64,000 nucleotides of DNA from Ditibartonella apihabitans (GTDB lineage Bacteria > Pseudomonadota > Alphaproteobacteria > Rhizobiales > Rhizobiaceae). The position numbers were made by a program, and so were the translations under genes. The stretch covers positions 1,860,001 through 1,924,000 of the forward strand of contig NZ_CP015820.1 in the NCBI RefSeq assembly GCF_002007485.1, in the 5' to 3' direction. The notes below the pieces were generated by a model that had not been told where the DNA came from, did not search any database, and saw nothing but the letters and a program-made list of their open reading frames with translations. The number at the start of each line of letters is the position of its first letter. Within the stretch, counting starts at the first letter, position 1. Positions 54,237 through 62,466 of this stretch are shown piece after piece.

Positions 54237-54722
54237 TTACTTTTCCGACTTTTTAGCGGCTGCCTTTTTCGGCGCTGCTTTTTTTTCGGTTGTTTCTGTT
54301 TTGGCTTTCTTTGCAGCCGGTTTTTCAGCTTTTGGTGCTGCCTCTTTGGCGGCTACCGGTTTTGCTGCTTTTTCAGCCGGCTTTGTTGCAGCCTTGGAAG
54401 GCTTTGCACCACCTGTAAGAATTTCGGAAATGCGAATTGTGGTGAATTCCTGACGATGACCACGAATGCGCTTCGAATTCTGGCGGCGGCGCTTTTTGAA
54501 AGCAATAACTTTGCGTGCACGTGCCTGTTCAACAACCTCTGCTGTTACCAACGCATCGGCAACCACAGGAGTTCCGATTGTTGCTGTTTCACCTTCGCCA
54601 ACAACGAGAACCTGATTGAACTCCACAATATCACCGGCATTGCCAGCGACCTTTTCAACTTTCACAAGTTGGCTGGGGGAAACACGGTATTGTTTACCAC
54701 CCGTCTTGATGACTGCGAACAT
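54237..54722 (-). CDS. rplU: 50S ribosomal protein L21 with Ala/Lys-rich tail
   Basis: A 161-aa ribosomal protein. Residues 1-102 are the L21 domain ([40 protein letters not shown]). The last 58 residues are low-complexity Ala/Lys/Pro/Glu, a tail seen in rhizobial L21 proteins. Upstream 54723-55236 (514 bp) has no gene and should contain the rplU promoter. Confidence 0.98.
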   Translation of the reverse strand: MFAVIKTGGKQYRVSPSQLVKVEKVAGNAGDIVEFNQVLVVGEGETATIGTPVVADALVTAEVVEQARARKVIAFKKRRRQNSKRIRGHRQEFTTIRISEILTGGAKPSKAATKPAEKAAKPVAAKEAAPKAEKPAAKKAKTETTEKKAAPKKAAAKKSEK

Positions 54723-55236
54723 TTTTTACCCTTTCGTTCCATCCGGATCTTGTCCAACACTTCAAAGCGATAAGACAGCCCGTCTTTTTATCAGTCGTTA
54801 AATTATCCGTCTTTTAAAATTTGCCAGCCCTAAAAACCGACCGGCATAATTTTAGACAAGTGCAGATACACTTTTTCACACAAATGTAGACACACTACGC
54901 CTTTGGCTGATTTATGCAGAAGTTTTCTTCACTTGTCAATCGACTAGCTTTAAAAAACCGGAAAGCTTTTTTGTGAATTAACCGGCAATCATGGCAAAAA
55001 ACCGGATGCATTTGACAATGAACATTTTTTGTCGGGCAAAGAGCAATAGGCCAGAAAAACTCTGTTGCTTTTTAAAAACGCGCCCGTGGCCCCGCGCAAA
55101 ATGAACAAAACAGATTTGAAATGGTGAGCGGAATTTTCCAAAAAAACAAAAAAGGGGCTTGTGTCAAAGCCAATTGCCAGCTATTTAGCCGCTAACGCGC
55201 TCGGATATTTGTTTAACAAACAACGTTCGCCTTTAT
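54723..55236. other. intergenic, rplU promoter region to tRNA-Ser
   Basis: 514 bp, no gene recognised. Divergent promoters for rplU and tRNA-Ser are expected. No repeat similar to the CRISPR repeats was found here. Confidence 0.5.
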
Positions 55237-55326
55237 GGAGAGGTGGCTGAGTGGTTGAAAGCACCGCACTCGAAATGCGGCATAGGGGCAACTCTATCGG
55301 GGGTTCAAATCCCTCCCTCTCCGCCA
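55237..55326 (+). tRNA. tRNA-Ser (CGA anticodon)
   Basis: A 90-nt class II tRNA with encoded CCA. Acceptor GGAGAGG pairs with CCTCTCC. The anticodon stem CCGCA/TGCGG encloses loop CTCGAAA, giving CGA. The long variable arm (GCATAGGGGCAACTCTATC) is typical of tRNA-Ser. T-arm GGTTCAAATCC is normal. It ends 53 bp before CRISPR array D. Confidence 0.97.
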
Positions 55327-55379
55327 TGATTTTCCTTTTTGTTTGAAACGACTTCTTTAGTTATGCGCCTATTCGGAAT

Positions 55380-56140
55380 GGCCGTGCTTGACCGCTTGTT
55401 CCAATCTGATAGAATATTACGTGTTAGTTTATTGACACTTTTAGTTGCGGCTTGACCGCATTTTTTAATCTGTTGTGTTCAGGCTGCAATAATGGCTTTC
55501 TTGACCATGCTTGCAGTCTGATCGCATTTTATAGGCCGATATAACTTTCATTAGCATGTGTTAGAAAGGTGTTGAGTTGCGGCTTGACCGCATTTTCTAA
55601 TCTGTTACAACGGATTGGAAAGGTGAAGACGCGACGTATAAGTTGCGGCTTGACCGCATTTTCTAATCTGTTACAACTATTTAACGACAGGAGAAGATGA
55701 ATGACACGTTGCGGCTTGACCGCATTTTCTAATCTGTTACAACACTAGACAAGCACTTGAAGCCGCCTTTAATGTTGCGGCTTGACCCCATTTTCTAATC
55801 TGTTACAACAATGCAGACAAAGCGGAGGCAGCAGAATGAGTTGCGGCTTGACCGCATTTTCTAATCTGTTACAACTACACGGGCGTGTTGGAACCCGTCG
55901 TGGTTGTTGCGGCTTGACCGCATTTTCTAATCTGTTACAACTATAACAATTTATGGCACATCGACGCCTGAAGTTGCGGCTTGACCGCATTTTCTAATCT
56001 GTTACAACTTTTGGCGCGCACATAGATTGCATCATTCTATTGCGGCTTGACCGCATTTTCTAATCTGTTACAACAATCAGTTAGCATTGCAATCCTCCAA
56101 TGGTGTTGCGGCTTGACCGCATTTTCTAATCTGTTGCCAG
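55380..56140 (+). CRISPR. type II-C CRISPR array D, 12 repeats, the first three strongly decayed
   Basis: Repeat starts 55380, 55444, 55510 (all strongly degenerate), then 55576, 55642, 55708, 55774, 55840, 55906, 55973, 56039, 56105. The repeat at 55774 has GACCCCA for GACCGCA, that at 56039 starts with A, and the last loses its final bases (CTGTTGCCAG). No leader follows; instead unrelated DNA with a WYL-domain gene begins at the damaged repeat end. Decay at the left end marks it as leader-distal. D and E were probably one array. Confidence 0.95.
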
Positions 56141-56398
56141 CACAATCCAAAATCATCCTGTCAGGCAACCACTAGCCGCGCATTGACAACACGTCAGATG
56201 GTATTTAGCGACGCGTGTTTTTCGTGCCTTTGGAAATCCAAGCCCAAAAAAATGAAAACGTTGGCCATACTTTGCCAAACAACAACACGCGGCGATTTTG
56301 GAAAGTAAAAAGGGCACGACTATTTGTAAAGGCATTCGCGTCAAGTCGGAGTTTGTCCAACCCGCAGGCTGTGAAGCGAACACATGAAGAGAGTAAAT
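56141..56398. other. inserted DNA between arrays D and E, non-coding part
   Basis: 258 bp between the broken last repeat of array D and the end of the WYL-domain gene. Reading frames on both strands are short and without recognisable features. No terminal inverted repeats or target duplications are visible at 56133-56160 versus 56880-56903. Confidence 0.4.
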
Positions 56399-56851
56399 TC
56401 AGTATCGCTCCCACAAATAGCGTCCAAGGTTAGCAATTTCCTGATTGTTTTGCATGTCACGTGCCGACAGAATGCGATCGTTGCGAAAGCTGCGCATGGC
56501 ATTGCGGACAGTGCAAAAAGCATCAATATAGATTGTTGCTTTGCCGGCTATCCGATAGATATTCAGAGGCTCTATTACACGCTCGGTTATCACGCCGTCC
56601 CTGTCAACATATTCAATCATAAACTGAATATTATCGGTGATGCGATGGTTCGTTGCCTCGCCCGGTGTGACAAATTCTAGATTGTCAGGACGGATGGAAG
56701 TATCAAGTAGATTAGTCTGATAATTCTGCCGTGGTTCAGGATTGATTGGGTGCTCGGTGCGCCGTCTTATCACGTGCCCAAGCTTTCCTATTGCAGCGAA
56801 GCAGCACAGTATAAAGCCAACCAGAAGCCATATGCTCACTATTACATCCAT
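56399..56851 (-). CDS. membrane-anchored WYL-domain protein
   Basis: A 150-aa protein with one N-terminal TM helix (MDVIVSIWLLVGFILCCFAA) and a basic stop-transfer IRRR, then a linker. From about residue 77 it has a compact WYL-type domain: FMIEYVDRDGVITERVIEPL, NIYRIAGKATIYIDAFCTVR, NAMRSFRNDRILSA. WYL domains sense nucleotides or nucleic acid and regulate several CRISPR-Cas types, usually with an HTH that is absent here. A strong ribosome binding site (GGGGGAGGAA) precedes the ATG. It lies inside the CRISPR region, between arrays D and E. Role unknown; signalling or regulation inferred. The WYL call rests on the pattern of R, F and C positions. Confidence 0.65.
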   Translation of the reverse strand: MDVIVSIWLLVGFILCCFAAIGKLGHVIRRRTEHPINPEPRQNYQTNLLDTSIRPDNLEFVTPGEATNHRITDNIQFMIEYVDRDGVITERVIEPLNIYRIAGKATIYIDAFCTVRNAMRSFRNDRILSARDMQNNQEIANLGRYLWERY

Positions 56852-56903
56852 TTTGTTCCTCCCCCTGCAATGCTACACCGTTTAAACATTTACACACAAT
56901 AGC

Positions 56904-57268
56904 GTTGCGGCTTGACCGCATTTTCTAATCTGTTACAACCAAATAAATATGTCAGCCGTTGGTTCTCAGTTGCGGCTTGACCGCATTTTCTAATCTGTTA
57001 CAACATTTTTTGGCATTGGGTCTGTTTACACGTAGTTGCGGCTTGACCGCATTTTCTAATCTGTTACAACGCTCTTTGCCTACACCGACTGTACGTATTT
57101 GTTGCGGCTTGACCGCATTTTCTAATCTGTTACAACCGTTCGTACGATCACCCGTTAGCCTAATATGTTGCGGCTTGACCGCATTTTCTAATCTGTTACA
57201 ACACAACAAGTGATGGAACAGTTGTCGCCGAAGTTGCGGCTTGACCGCATTTTCTAATCTGTTACAAC
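56904..57268 (+). CRISPR. type II-C CRISPR array E, 6 repeats, 5 spacers (cas-proximal)
   Basis: Perfect repeats at 56904, 56969, 57035, 57101, 57167 and 57233, with 29-31 bp spacers. The first repeat is intact, so its distal end was cut by the insertion and not by decay. It borders the leader and cas2 on its right, so it contains the most recently acquired spacers of the cas-linked array. Confidence 0.98.
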
Positions 57269-57339
57269 CGATGTCCACTTAACCCTTCGTTTTATAAGGT
57301 TTAAGTGGACATTTTTTTTAAAAAAAATGCTGTTTTTCA
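57269..57339. promoter_or_regulatory. CRISPR leader (copy 4, cas-linked)
   Basis: AT-rich sequence between the last repeat and the cas2 stop, shared with the three distal leader copies. Placement between cas2 and the array matches type II-C leaders, where spacer insertion occurs. Because crRNA transcription runs rightward, the leader lies at the 3' side of the transcript. Confidence 0.75.
57274..57317 (+). terminator. hairpin terminator at end of array E
   Basis: TCCACTTAACCCTT (57274-57287) pairs with AAGGTTTAAGTGGA (57296-57309), followed by CATTTTTTTT. Same structure as in the three distal copies. Confidence 0.85.
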
Positions 57340-57714
57340 TTAAAATAACACCAGTTGGGCGGGATTTTTTTGACGTTTCCTACGTGCCTGATCGGAAAAT
57401 CTTACGATATTTTCATATTGCTTGTCGGTAAATTGGAAAATATAGATGTTCCCTCGTTCAGGCAAGGAGGATTCGATCTTCCTGACATAAGATTCGAATT
57501 GTTCTTTTCCGTTACAGAAACGCAGATAATTCGAGAACTGGCTCATCTCGAAGCCAATATCCAACAAAAATTGTCTGAATTTCGTTGCGTCGTGGCGCTG
57601 TTTTCTTGTCTCTACCGGTAAGTCGAAAGTAACTCATATCCACATTAATCGATACCCGCTTAAATGTTTAGGACCCGATGTTGCACGCTCAAGATAGGCT
57701 GTCATAATTGTCAT
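57340..57714 (-). pseudogene. cas2: cas2 with an in-frame TGA
   Basis: ATG 57714, preceded by GGGGAG, starts MTIMTAYLERATSGPKHLSG and YRLMWI. A TGA at 57636-57634 follows, then the same frame continues VTFDLPVETRKQRHDATKFR, FLLDIGFEMSQFSNYLRFCN, ERGNIYIFQFTDKQYENIVR to a TAA at 57340. Type II Cas2 proteins read GYRLMW.L..FDLPV at this place, so the TGA replaces a sense codon (probably TTA). Cas2 is the structural half of the Cas1-Cas2 integrase; a peptide of 26 residues would be made. An internal restart at ATG 57567 would lack the first strand and catalytic-type Asp. It overlaps the cas1 3' end by 26 bp. Confidence 0.9.
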
Positions 57715-58660
57715 TTTCTCCCCATGCGTCATCAATTTGGACCGGATCGTTTTGCAAAGAAAAAATTGAACGTTCATCGGGTAAAGCCAACTTGACCTTT
57801 CCCGTTTCAAAACTTTCCGCAACCGAATGTACAAAGTATTGAACTTGCTGGCTGACAGGCGACGTTCCCACATGACTTTTCAAATCAAGTGTTGAAAGTG
57901 AAGCAAGATAAGTTTTTACCTCGGCATCAACTTTTGTTTTTCCTTTAAGTAAGCAGGTGGAAGACCATGCGGTCAACAAAAGGACGATAAGGTTCCATCA
58001 AATCATCAGCAAGCGCGAAGGCATTGGCACGATGTGAATGAAAAACGCCCAATGTTGGATGACCGCACAAATGGCGCGTGAAACAAGTGCACGTAGAACG
58101 ATGTAACCATAATTTAAAAGGCTGTTGGTGCCTTCATGTGCTATGTCACGCTTGAAGGCGGTTCCGAATAATGCTTTCCAATATTTGCGGGCGGCCTGTG
58201 CTTCCTTATTTTCCGGGTCACCGCTACGCACCTGACGGGCAATGGAGACAAAAGCCGCCCCCTCTTTGCCACAAGCTTTGAGCACTGCGCCTTGTAGCCT
58301 GATTTTACAACGAACGATTTCTGCCCAAATCTGTTTTTGTATCGGCTTTGGTGCCGAAGCCTGCGCTTTCATCCGCACAGCTTGAACAGAATGGCCTTCT
58401 ACCGGCCAAACGATAGCAACCGGACGGTGGTTATTTCCACATAAAACGATTGGAATAGAACGTTCGGACAATTCGATAAAGACGTGATTTGTCCAGCTCA
58501 AACCATAAGAATGAGTAATTAAGGCTCCAATATCATCAAGTGCAACCCGTCCCACTTCCGCTTCTCGATTGGAAATGGTTAAAAAACCTCTTTTTATGGC
58601 AAGGTGTAAGCCATCGGCAGTAATGTCAACTATTCTTTCCATGAAAAGAGCATGCCGCAA
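57689..58660 (-). pseudogene. cas1: cas1 with two frameshifts
   Basis: Integrase subunit of spacer acquisition, about 323 codons if restored. The first frame runs from ATG 58660 (or 58642) through GFLTISNREAEVGRVALDDI, GCA-free core and [20 protein letters not shown], then goes astray at about 58065. One base over, [20 protein letters not shown] and [17 protein letters not shown] continue the conserved metal-site region. A second shift near 57957 leads to [20 protein letters not shown] down to a stop at 57689. The first fragment lacks the metal-binding His/Asp of HPTLG..H...FALADDLME, so no active Cas1 can be made without two frameshift events. A short hairpin (ATGCCGTTTTGCGGCAT) overlaps the start. 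Confidence 0.9.
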
Positions 58661-58703
58661 AACGGCATGTTCTCAACAGTTTTTTATAAACAGGGTTCAT
58701 TTC

Positions 58704-61700
58704 CTATGACCTTGCCTGTTTGGACTCTCTGTCCTGCGCACCGGGGTCGAAAACGCGCCCCATTTCATCCACACGAATTTGCCGGAATTGCATTTTTTTC
58801 AACCCCGTTGCTGTTTTAACAGTCAATTTAAAGGGGTCGTTTTTATTTGAATCCCTCCTCGATACATCCGCTTCATTATGGGGAGCGAAAAATATCTGAC
58901 CGTTTTGACCGAATTTGACAATGCGGGCAATCACATGTCCTTTTTCCGGATCATTATAAGCGACCATATCATTTTGTTGCAGGCTCAACACCTTTCGTGC
59001 TGTCGGGTTATTTTTATGGAATTGCGAACTCCATTTTGGTTGGTGCGCATCAAACATTGAAACAACTTCGCTATTCCATTTGCCTTCCAAAGTTTCCCAA
59101 ACATCATAGCGATAGTTTGAATTTCCCATATAGCCTTTATAGGGTTCACCATTTTTGTCTTTTATTTCAATGACATTACGAGGCAGGAGTACCCTGACAT
59201 GGCGAATACCCTTATAAAGCTTATGATCACGTGCAAAACGGAGCAAAGCTTCCTGAAATTCCTTTTTGTCCAAACCTTGCGTTGCACTATAAAGCTCGGC
59301 TTGCAAATTCGTGTCACGAATTGTTGGAATATCTTTACTTTCGAGCGACAGGAAATTCTCTCTCGTGACAACAATTTTGTTGCCCTTTTCATCCGTTTCA
59401 CCGGTTAGACCGTAGGCTGTTTCATTGTGCAACTGTCCGGCGGTTTTGCCCTTGCCTTGAGCGTAACCGGCACGGCTTATTGTGCCATGGTCCTGCTTAT
59501 GGCTGATGATGATTTTATCGACAACGTCTTTCGCGTCGTTCCTGAAATTCTCCCACGGCAAAATTTCGGAAACTGCCTTTTTGACAAAATTCTCGAAATC
59601 TTCGCCCTCGAACCTTCCGGCAGCCGTTGCAATACGTTTTAAAAGCGAGCGCGTTGTGACGCCGATCACCATGGCATCAATGGCATGATGGCGGTGATCC
59701 TTACGGTTTTTAGGGCTATTTGCGTTTTCATCACCTTCAGCCGCTAGCAGAGAATTCAACCCCCAATTGCGACGAAGCAATTCTGTTAACTTGCCAGGAA
59801 TTGCCCATACATGTTGAACTTTTTTGAACTCGCCATCCGCGTTCGCCTCTTCCCCCGGATAAAGGCTATCAAAATATTCGCGGGCAAGCTTTGCCAGATA
59901 TTGGGTATCTGTCAATTGACGGGCAATAAATTCGCTCTTGTCCTCGAACTTATCCATTGCACCGAGTGCAAAACGCCATTGCTTATTTTTTGGCAATATT
60001 TTTGCCCGCTCAAGGATTTCATTATAGTGATCTTGCCACTTTCCGACATCTGCCGGCGCAAAGTTGCTTTTCAATCTATTTTCTTCACGCAGACAGAGAA
60101 TTTTATTAGCATAACTATCATCAAGCGTACTTGAAAAAGGCAATATATGATCGATTTCAACTTCGCCGGAAAACAGCATCTGTTCGGTTATAGGTATTCC
60201 TGAATAAATGGACTTTCTATCGTTCGGGTCATCTCCGAGTTCTTCCCAAAGTTTCAGTAATAGCCGGTTATAACCATTGTCTCTTTTGCCGATTTCCCCA
60301 AGTTGTTCGGAACGTCTTATAGCTGCATCCGTATTATTCTTGATCGTTTTATTAACTTTACGTTTTTGCTCTTGCGACAAGGGTAGATCGCGCGCAAGCT
60401 CCACCACAATTTGCTGCGGCTTGCCATAAGCCTTGATGAGCCTGTTGGTGAGGCGACGAACCTGATTGAGCCCGATATGAACTGTGGGATTGGTGAGCCT
60501 GCCCTTATAAATGTCATAAATATCATTCTTGTCGCCGGTTCCCGGAACGATATGGCGTTCCAGAACCTCCTGATAGCGTGGCAACTCGTCCAATCCCTTC
60601 CAATTGCGATTTGCCAATGAATGATCGAAACCGCAACGATGGGCGGCTTCGGCTTCGCTAATCACATCCTTCTTCATTTGTTCCAGAATTCTGGATGTTG
60701 CTGTAATCCCGAAACGCCCATAACCGTCAGGCAGATTGGCATTGATGATTTCAGCCCGCTGTTCATCCGACAATTTCGGGAATTTGCCCTTCAACCATTC
60801 TTCGAGTTTATCGGGATTTTCTTCATTATTGAGTTGGTCAATAATTTCGCGCTGTTGCACTGTTGAAAATTTGCCCCAATCACCCCCGAAAAGTTCCGGT
60901 TTTGAAAAGACCGAATAGACTTCGTCGCCGGTTAACTGCTTGCGATTTTCGGTTTCTTTATTAAAGCGCCCGCCTGCCGGAATTTTTAATGCTTTGCGAA
61001 GTGCGGCAAATGTTTTTGTTTTGGCCGGACGCATCAATGTGATGAGTGTATCGCGCTCTTCCATGGTCAATTTGCGTTGTGACAGATCGGGAAGGATAAT
61101 CGCCAATTCATTGATTTCTTTATAGAGGCGGAATTGTTGAAAAAGCGGGTCGTCTTTGGCAAGCCTTGTTTCGCCTTCAACCAAGGTGCAGAAGCCCACC
61201 TTTTGTTCTTTAAGCGGGCGCTGGAAGAACATGACATGGAACAATTCTTCTTCCCGCTCTTTTGTTAAAACATCGGGATAATATTCTGCCTGCGCTTGCC
61301 AGATTTTGCGGAACTCGTCTTCAAGCATGGAACGTTCGGGATAAAAGGCGTAAGCCTTATCCGTTAACGCTTCGGAATTGGCCCGAAGGCGCACAACATG
61401 CCCCTCATCCCGCCGTTTGGCAAGATAAGCGCCCAAAGTCGGTGCGTGGCTTTGGTGCATCAAGCCTGACAATTCTTCAATACCGACAGCAATTTTGCCT
61501 TTTTCATTGCTTTTACGGTCGGCTTTACGGTTGGATTTGAAGCCGCGCCTTTGCCCGATATGGAAAAGTGCACGCGCCACATAAGCCAAGGGTAATTTTT
61601 CTTCAAGTGCCCGTGCTCTTAACGAATAGGGGTCGGTCTTTTTATCTCTAGAACCGGATGGTTTGTCATTTGTTTCAAGAAGTATTTTATCACGCGCGGC

Positions 61701-61982
61701 TTTATCTTCAGGCAGAAGACCATAGCCTATCAATTTATCCAATGTTCTTTTCCTGCGACGAAGATAACGGTCGCGCATGCGGGAAGCCGAACGAACGGTA
61801 CGCCGCCTTACCGCCAACGGGTCGCCACTTTGCGGATCCCGACCATCGCTGAAAATACGTGCACCGGCATTGAGAATTTTTACCGCTTCCCGCTTGTCGT
61901 TTAATTGAAAAACCGCCCAGCCGATGGAATTCGTGCCAATATCGAAAGAAAAACGAACATTGGAATAATTTTCTGCAGTCAT
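58704..61982 (-). CDS. cas9: Cas9 endonuclease, type II-C, apparently intact
   Basis: RNA-guided double-strand DNA endonuclease, 1092 aa, the compact II-C size. RuvC-I is FSFDIGTNSIGWAVF (Asp14). The arginine-rich bridge helix is SRMRDRYLRRRKRTLDKLIG. RuvC-II is QQIVVELARDLP (Glu528). HNH is GEVEIDHILPFSSTLDDSYA (His612) with NKILCLREENRLKSN. RuvC-III is HHAIDAMVIG (His765, Asp769). The C-terminal PAM-interacting part ends KKMQFRQIRVDEMGRVFDPG. All catalytic residues are present and there is no internal stop. ATG 61982 is preceded by AGGGGAG; a GTG inside that site is not used. First gene of the cas9-cas1-cas2 operon, 43 bp before cas1, divergent from the tracrRNA. PAM unknown. Confidence 0.97.
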   Translation of the reverse strand: MTAENYSNVRFSFDIGTNSIGWAVFQLNDKREAVKILNAGARIFSDGRDPQSGDPLAVRRRTVRSASRMRDRYLRRRKRTLDKLIGYGLLPEDKAARDKILLETNDKPSGSRDKKTDPYSLRARALEEKLPLAYVARALFHIGQRRGFKSNRKADRKSNEKGKIAVGIEELSGLMHQSHAPTLGAYLAKRRDEGHVVRLRANSEALTDKAYAFYPERSMLEDEFRKIWQAQAEYYPDVLTKEREEELFHVMFFQRPLKEQKVGFCTLVEGETRLAKDDPLFQQFRLYKEINELAIILPDLSQRKLTMEERDTLITLMRPAKTKTFAALRKALKIPAGGRFNKETENRKQLTGDEVYSVFSKPELFGGDWGKFSTVQQREIIDQLNNEENPDKLEEWLKGKFPKLSDEQRAEIINANLPDGYGRFGITATSRILEQMKKDVISEAEAAHRCGFDHSLANRNWKGLDELPRYQEVLERHIVPGTGDKNDIYDIYKGRLTNPTVHIGLNQVRRLTNRLIKAYGKPQQIVVELARDLPLSQEQKRKVNKTIKNNTDAAIRRSEQLGEIGKRDNGYNRLLLKLWEELGDDPNDRKSIYSGIPITEQMLFSGEVEIDHILPFSSTLDDSYANKILCLREENRLKSNFAPADVGKWQDHYNEILERAKILPKNKQWRFALGAMDKFEDKSEFIARQLTDTQYLAKLAREYFDSLYPGEEANADGEFKKVQHVWAIPGKLTELLRRNWGLNSLLAAEGDENANSPKNRKDHRHHAIDAMVIGVTTRSLLKRIATAAGRFEGEDFENFVKKAVSEILPWENFRNDAKDVVDKIIISHKQDHGTISRAGYAQGKGKTAGQLHNETAYGLTGETDEKGNKIVVTRENFLSLESKDIPTIRDTNLQAELYSATQGLDKKEFQEALLRFARDHKLYKGIRHVRVLLPRNVIEIKDKNGEPYKGYMGNSNYRYDVWETLEGKWNSEVVSMFDAHQPKWSSQFHKNNPTARKVLSLQQNDMVAYNDPEKGHVIARIVKFGQNGQIFFAPHNEADVSRRDSNKNDPFKLTVKTATGLKKMQFRQIRVDEMGRVFDPGAQDRESKQARS

Positions 61983-62053
61983 AACCGCTCCCCTCACGCA
62001 AAATCGTTGAAAAATTTAAACAAGAGGAAAAAATAAGCAAGAATAAAAAACTA

Positions 62054-62084
62054 TTGACAACTGGTTATTTTCATATAATTTAAT
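62054..62084 (+). promoter_or_regulatory. tracrRNA promoter
   Basis: TTGACA (62054-62059) with TATAAT (62074-62079) at 14 bp, or TTTAAT (62079-62084) at 19 bp. Both spacings deviate from 17 but the hexamers are near consensus and lie just upstream of the anti-repeat. The cas9 start is 72 bp away in the opposite direction. Confidence 0.65.
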
Positions 62085-62085
62085 G

Positions 62086-62168
62086 TTCACAGATTAGAAA
62101 ATGCGGTCTGGCTGTTAACAAGCTAGATATGCACCAAATAAGACAGCTCCTCAGGGGGCTGTTTTTTA
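62086..62168 (+). ncRNA. tracrRNA
   Basis: The anti-repeat ACAGATTAGAAAATGCGGTC (62089-62108) is a perfect 20-nt complement of the CRISPR repeat. After a short mismatch, GGCTGTTAAC (62110-62119) can pair with the repeat 5' end GTTGCGGC via G-U pairs and one bulge, giving the bipartite duplex known from Neisseria-type II-C systems. A middle region (AAGCTAGATATGCACC) may form the next stem, and a Rho-independent terminator closes the RNA. Its strand fixes crRNA orientation as plus. Ends are approximate. Confidence 0.92.
62143..62167 (+). terminator. tracrRNA terminator
   Basis: ACAGCTCC (62143-62150) pairs with GGGGCTGT (62155-62162), 4-nt loop TCAG, followed by TTTTT. It doubles as the last hairpin of the tracrRNA. 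Confidence 0.92.
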
Positions 62169-62466
62169 TTGTACTTTCATTTATTTTTCGCACATTTTTT
62201 CTCGCACGGGCTTCGTGGTTGTTTACGTATTATTCGTTTAGAAGACCTGTCATCATTCCGGCCACTTTGTGCTTGGTGGAAAAGAAAAAAGATGCGATTT
62301 TTTAAAAGCATAATGCGTTTTTGCTGAAATAGCGGTGGAAAATATTCGGCTTGTTTTTGCGTTTTTCCTGTCAAAAAAGCGCGTAATGACTATTTGTAAA
62401 ATTGACGACATTCTTTCGAGTGGAACGACGATTTTTTTGAAGCCGGAGCTTGAAGGCGATCACACA
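62169..62466. other. intergenic, tracrRNA end to phosphatase gene
   Basis: About 300 bp, no gene recognised; should hold the phosphatase promoter. The window ends with 43 bp of non-coding sequence after the phosphatase stop (63958-64000). Confidence 0.4.

Noticed and set aside
57689..58660. Programmed frameshifting in cas1
   Set aside because: No slippery heptamer with a downstream structure is seen at either shift, two shifts would be required, and cas2 has an additional stop. Decay is simpler.
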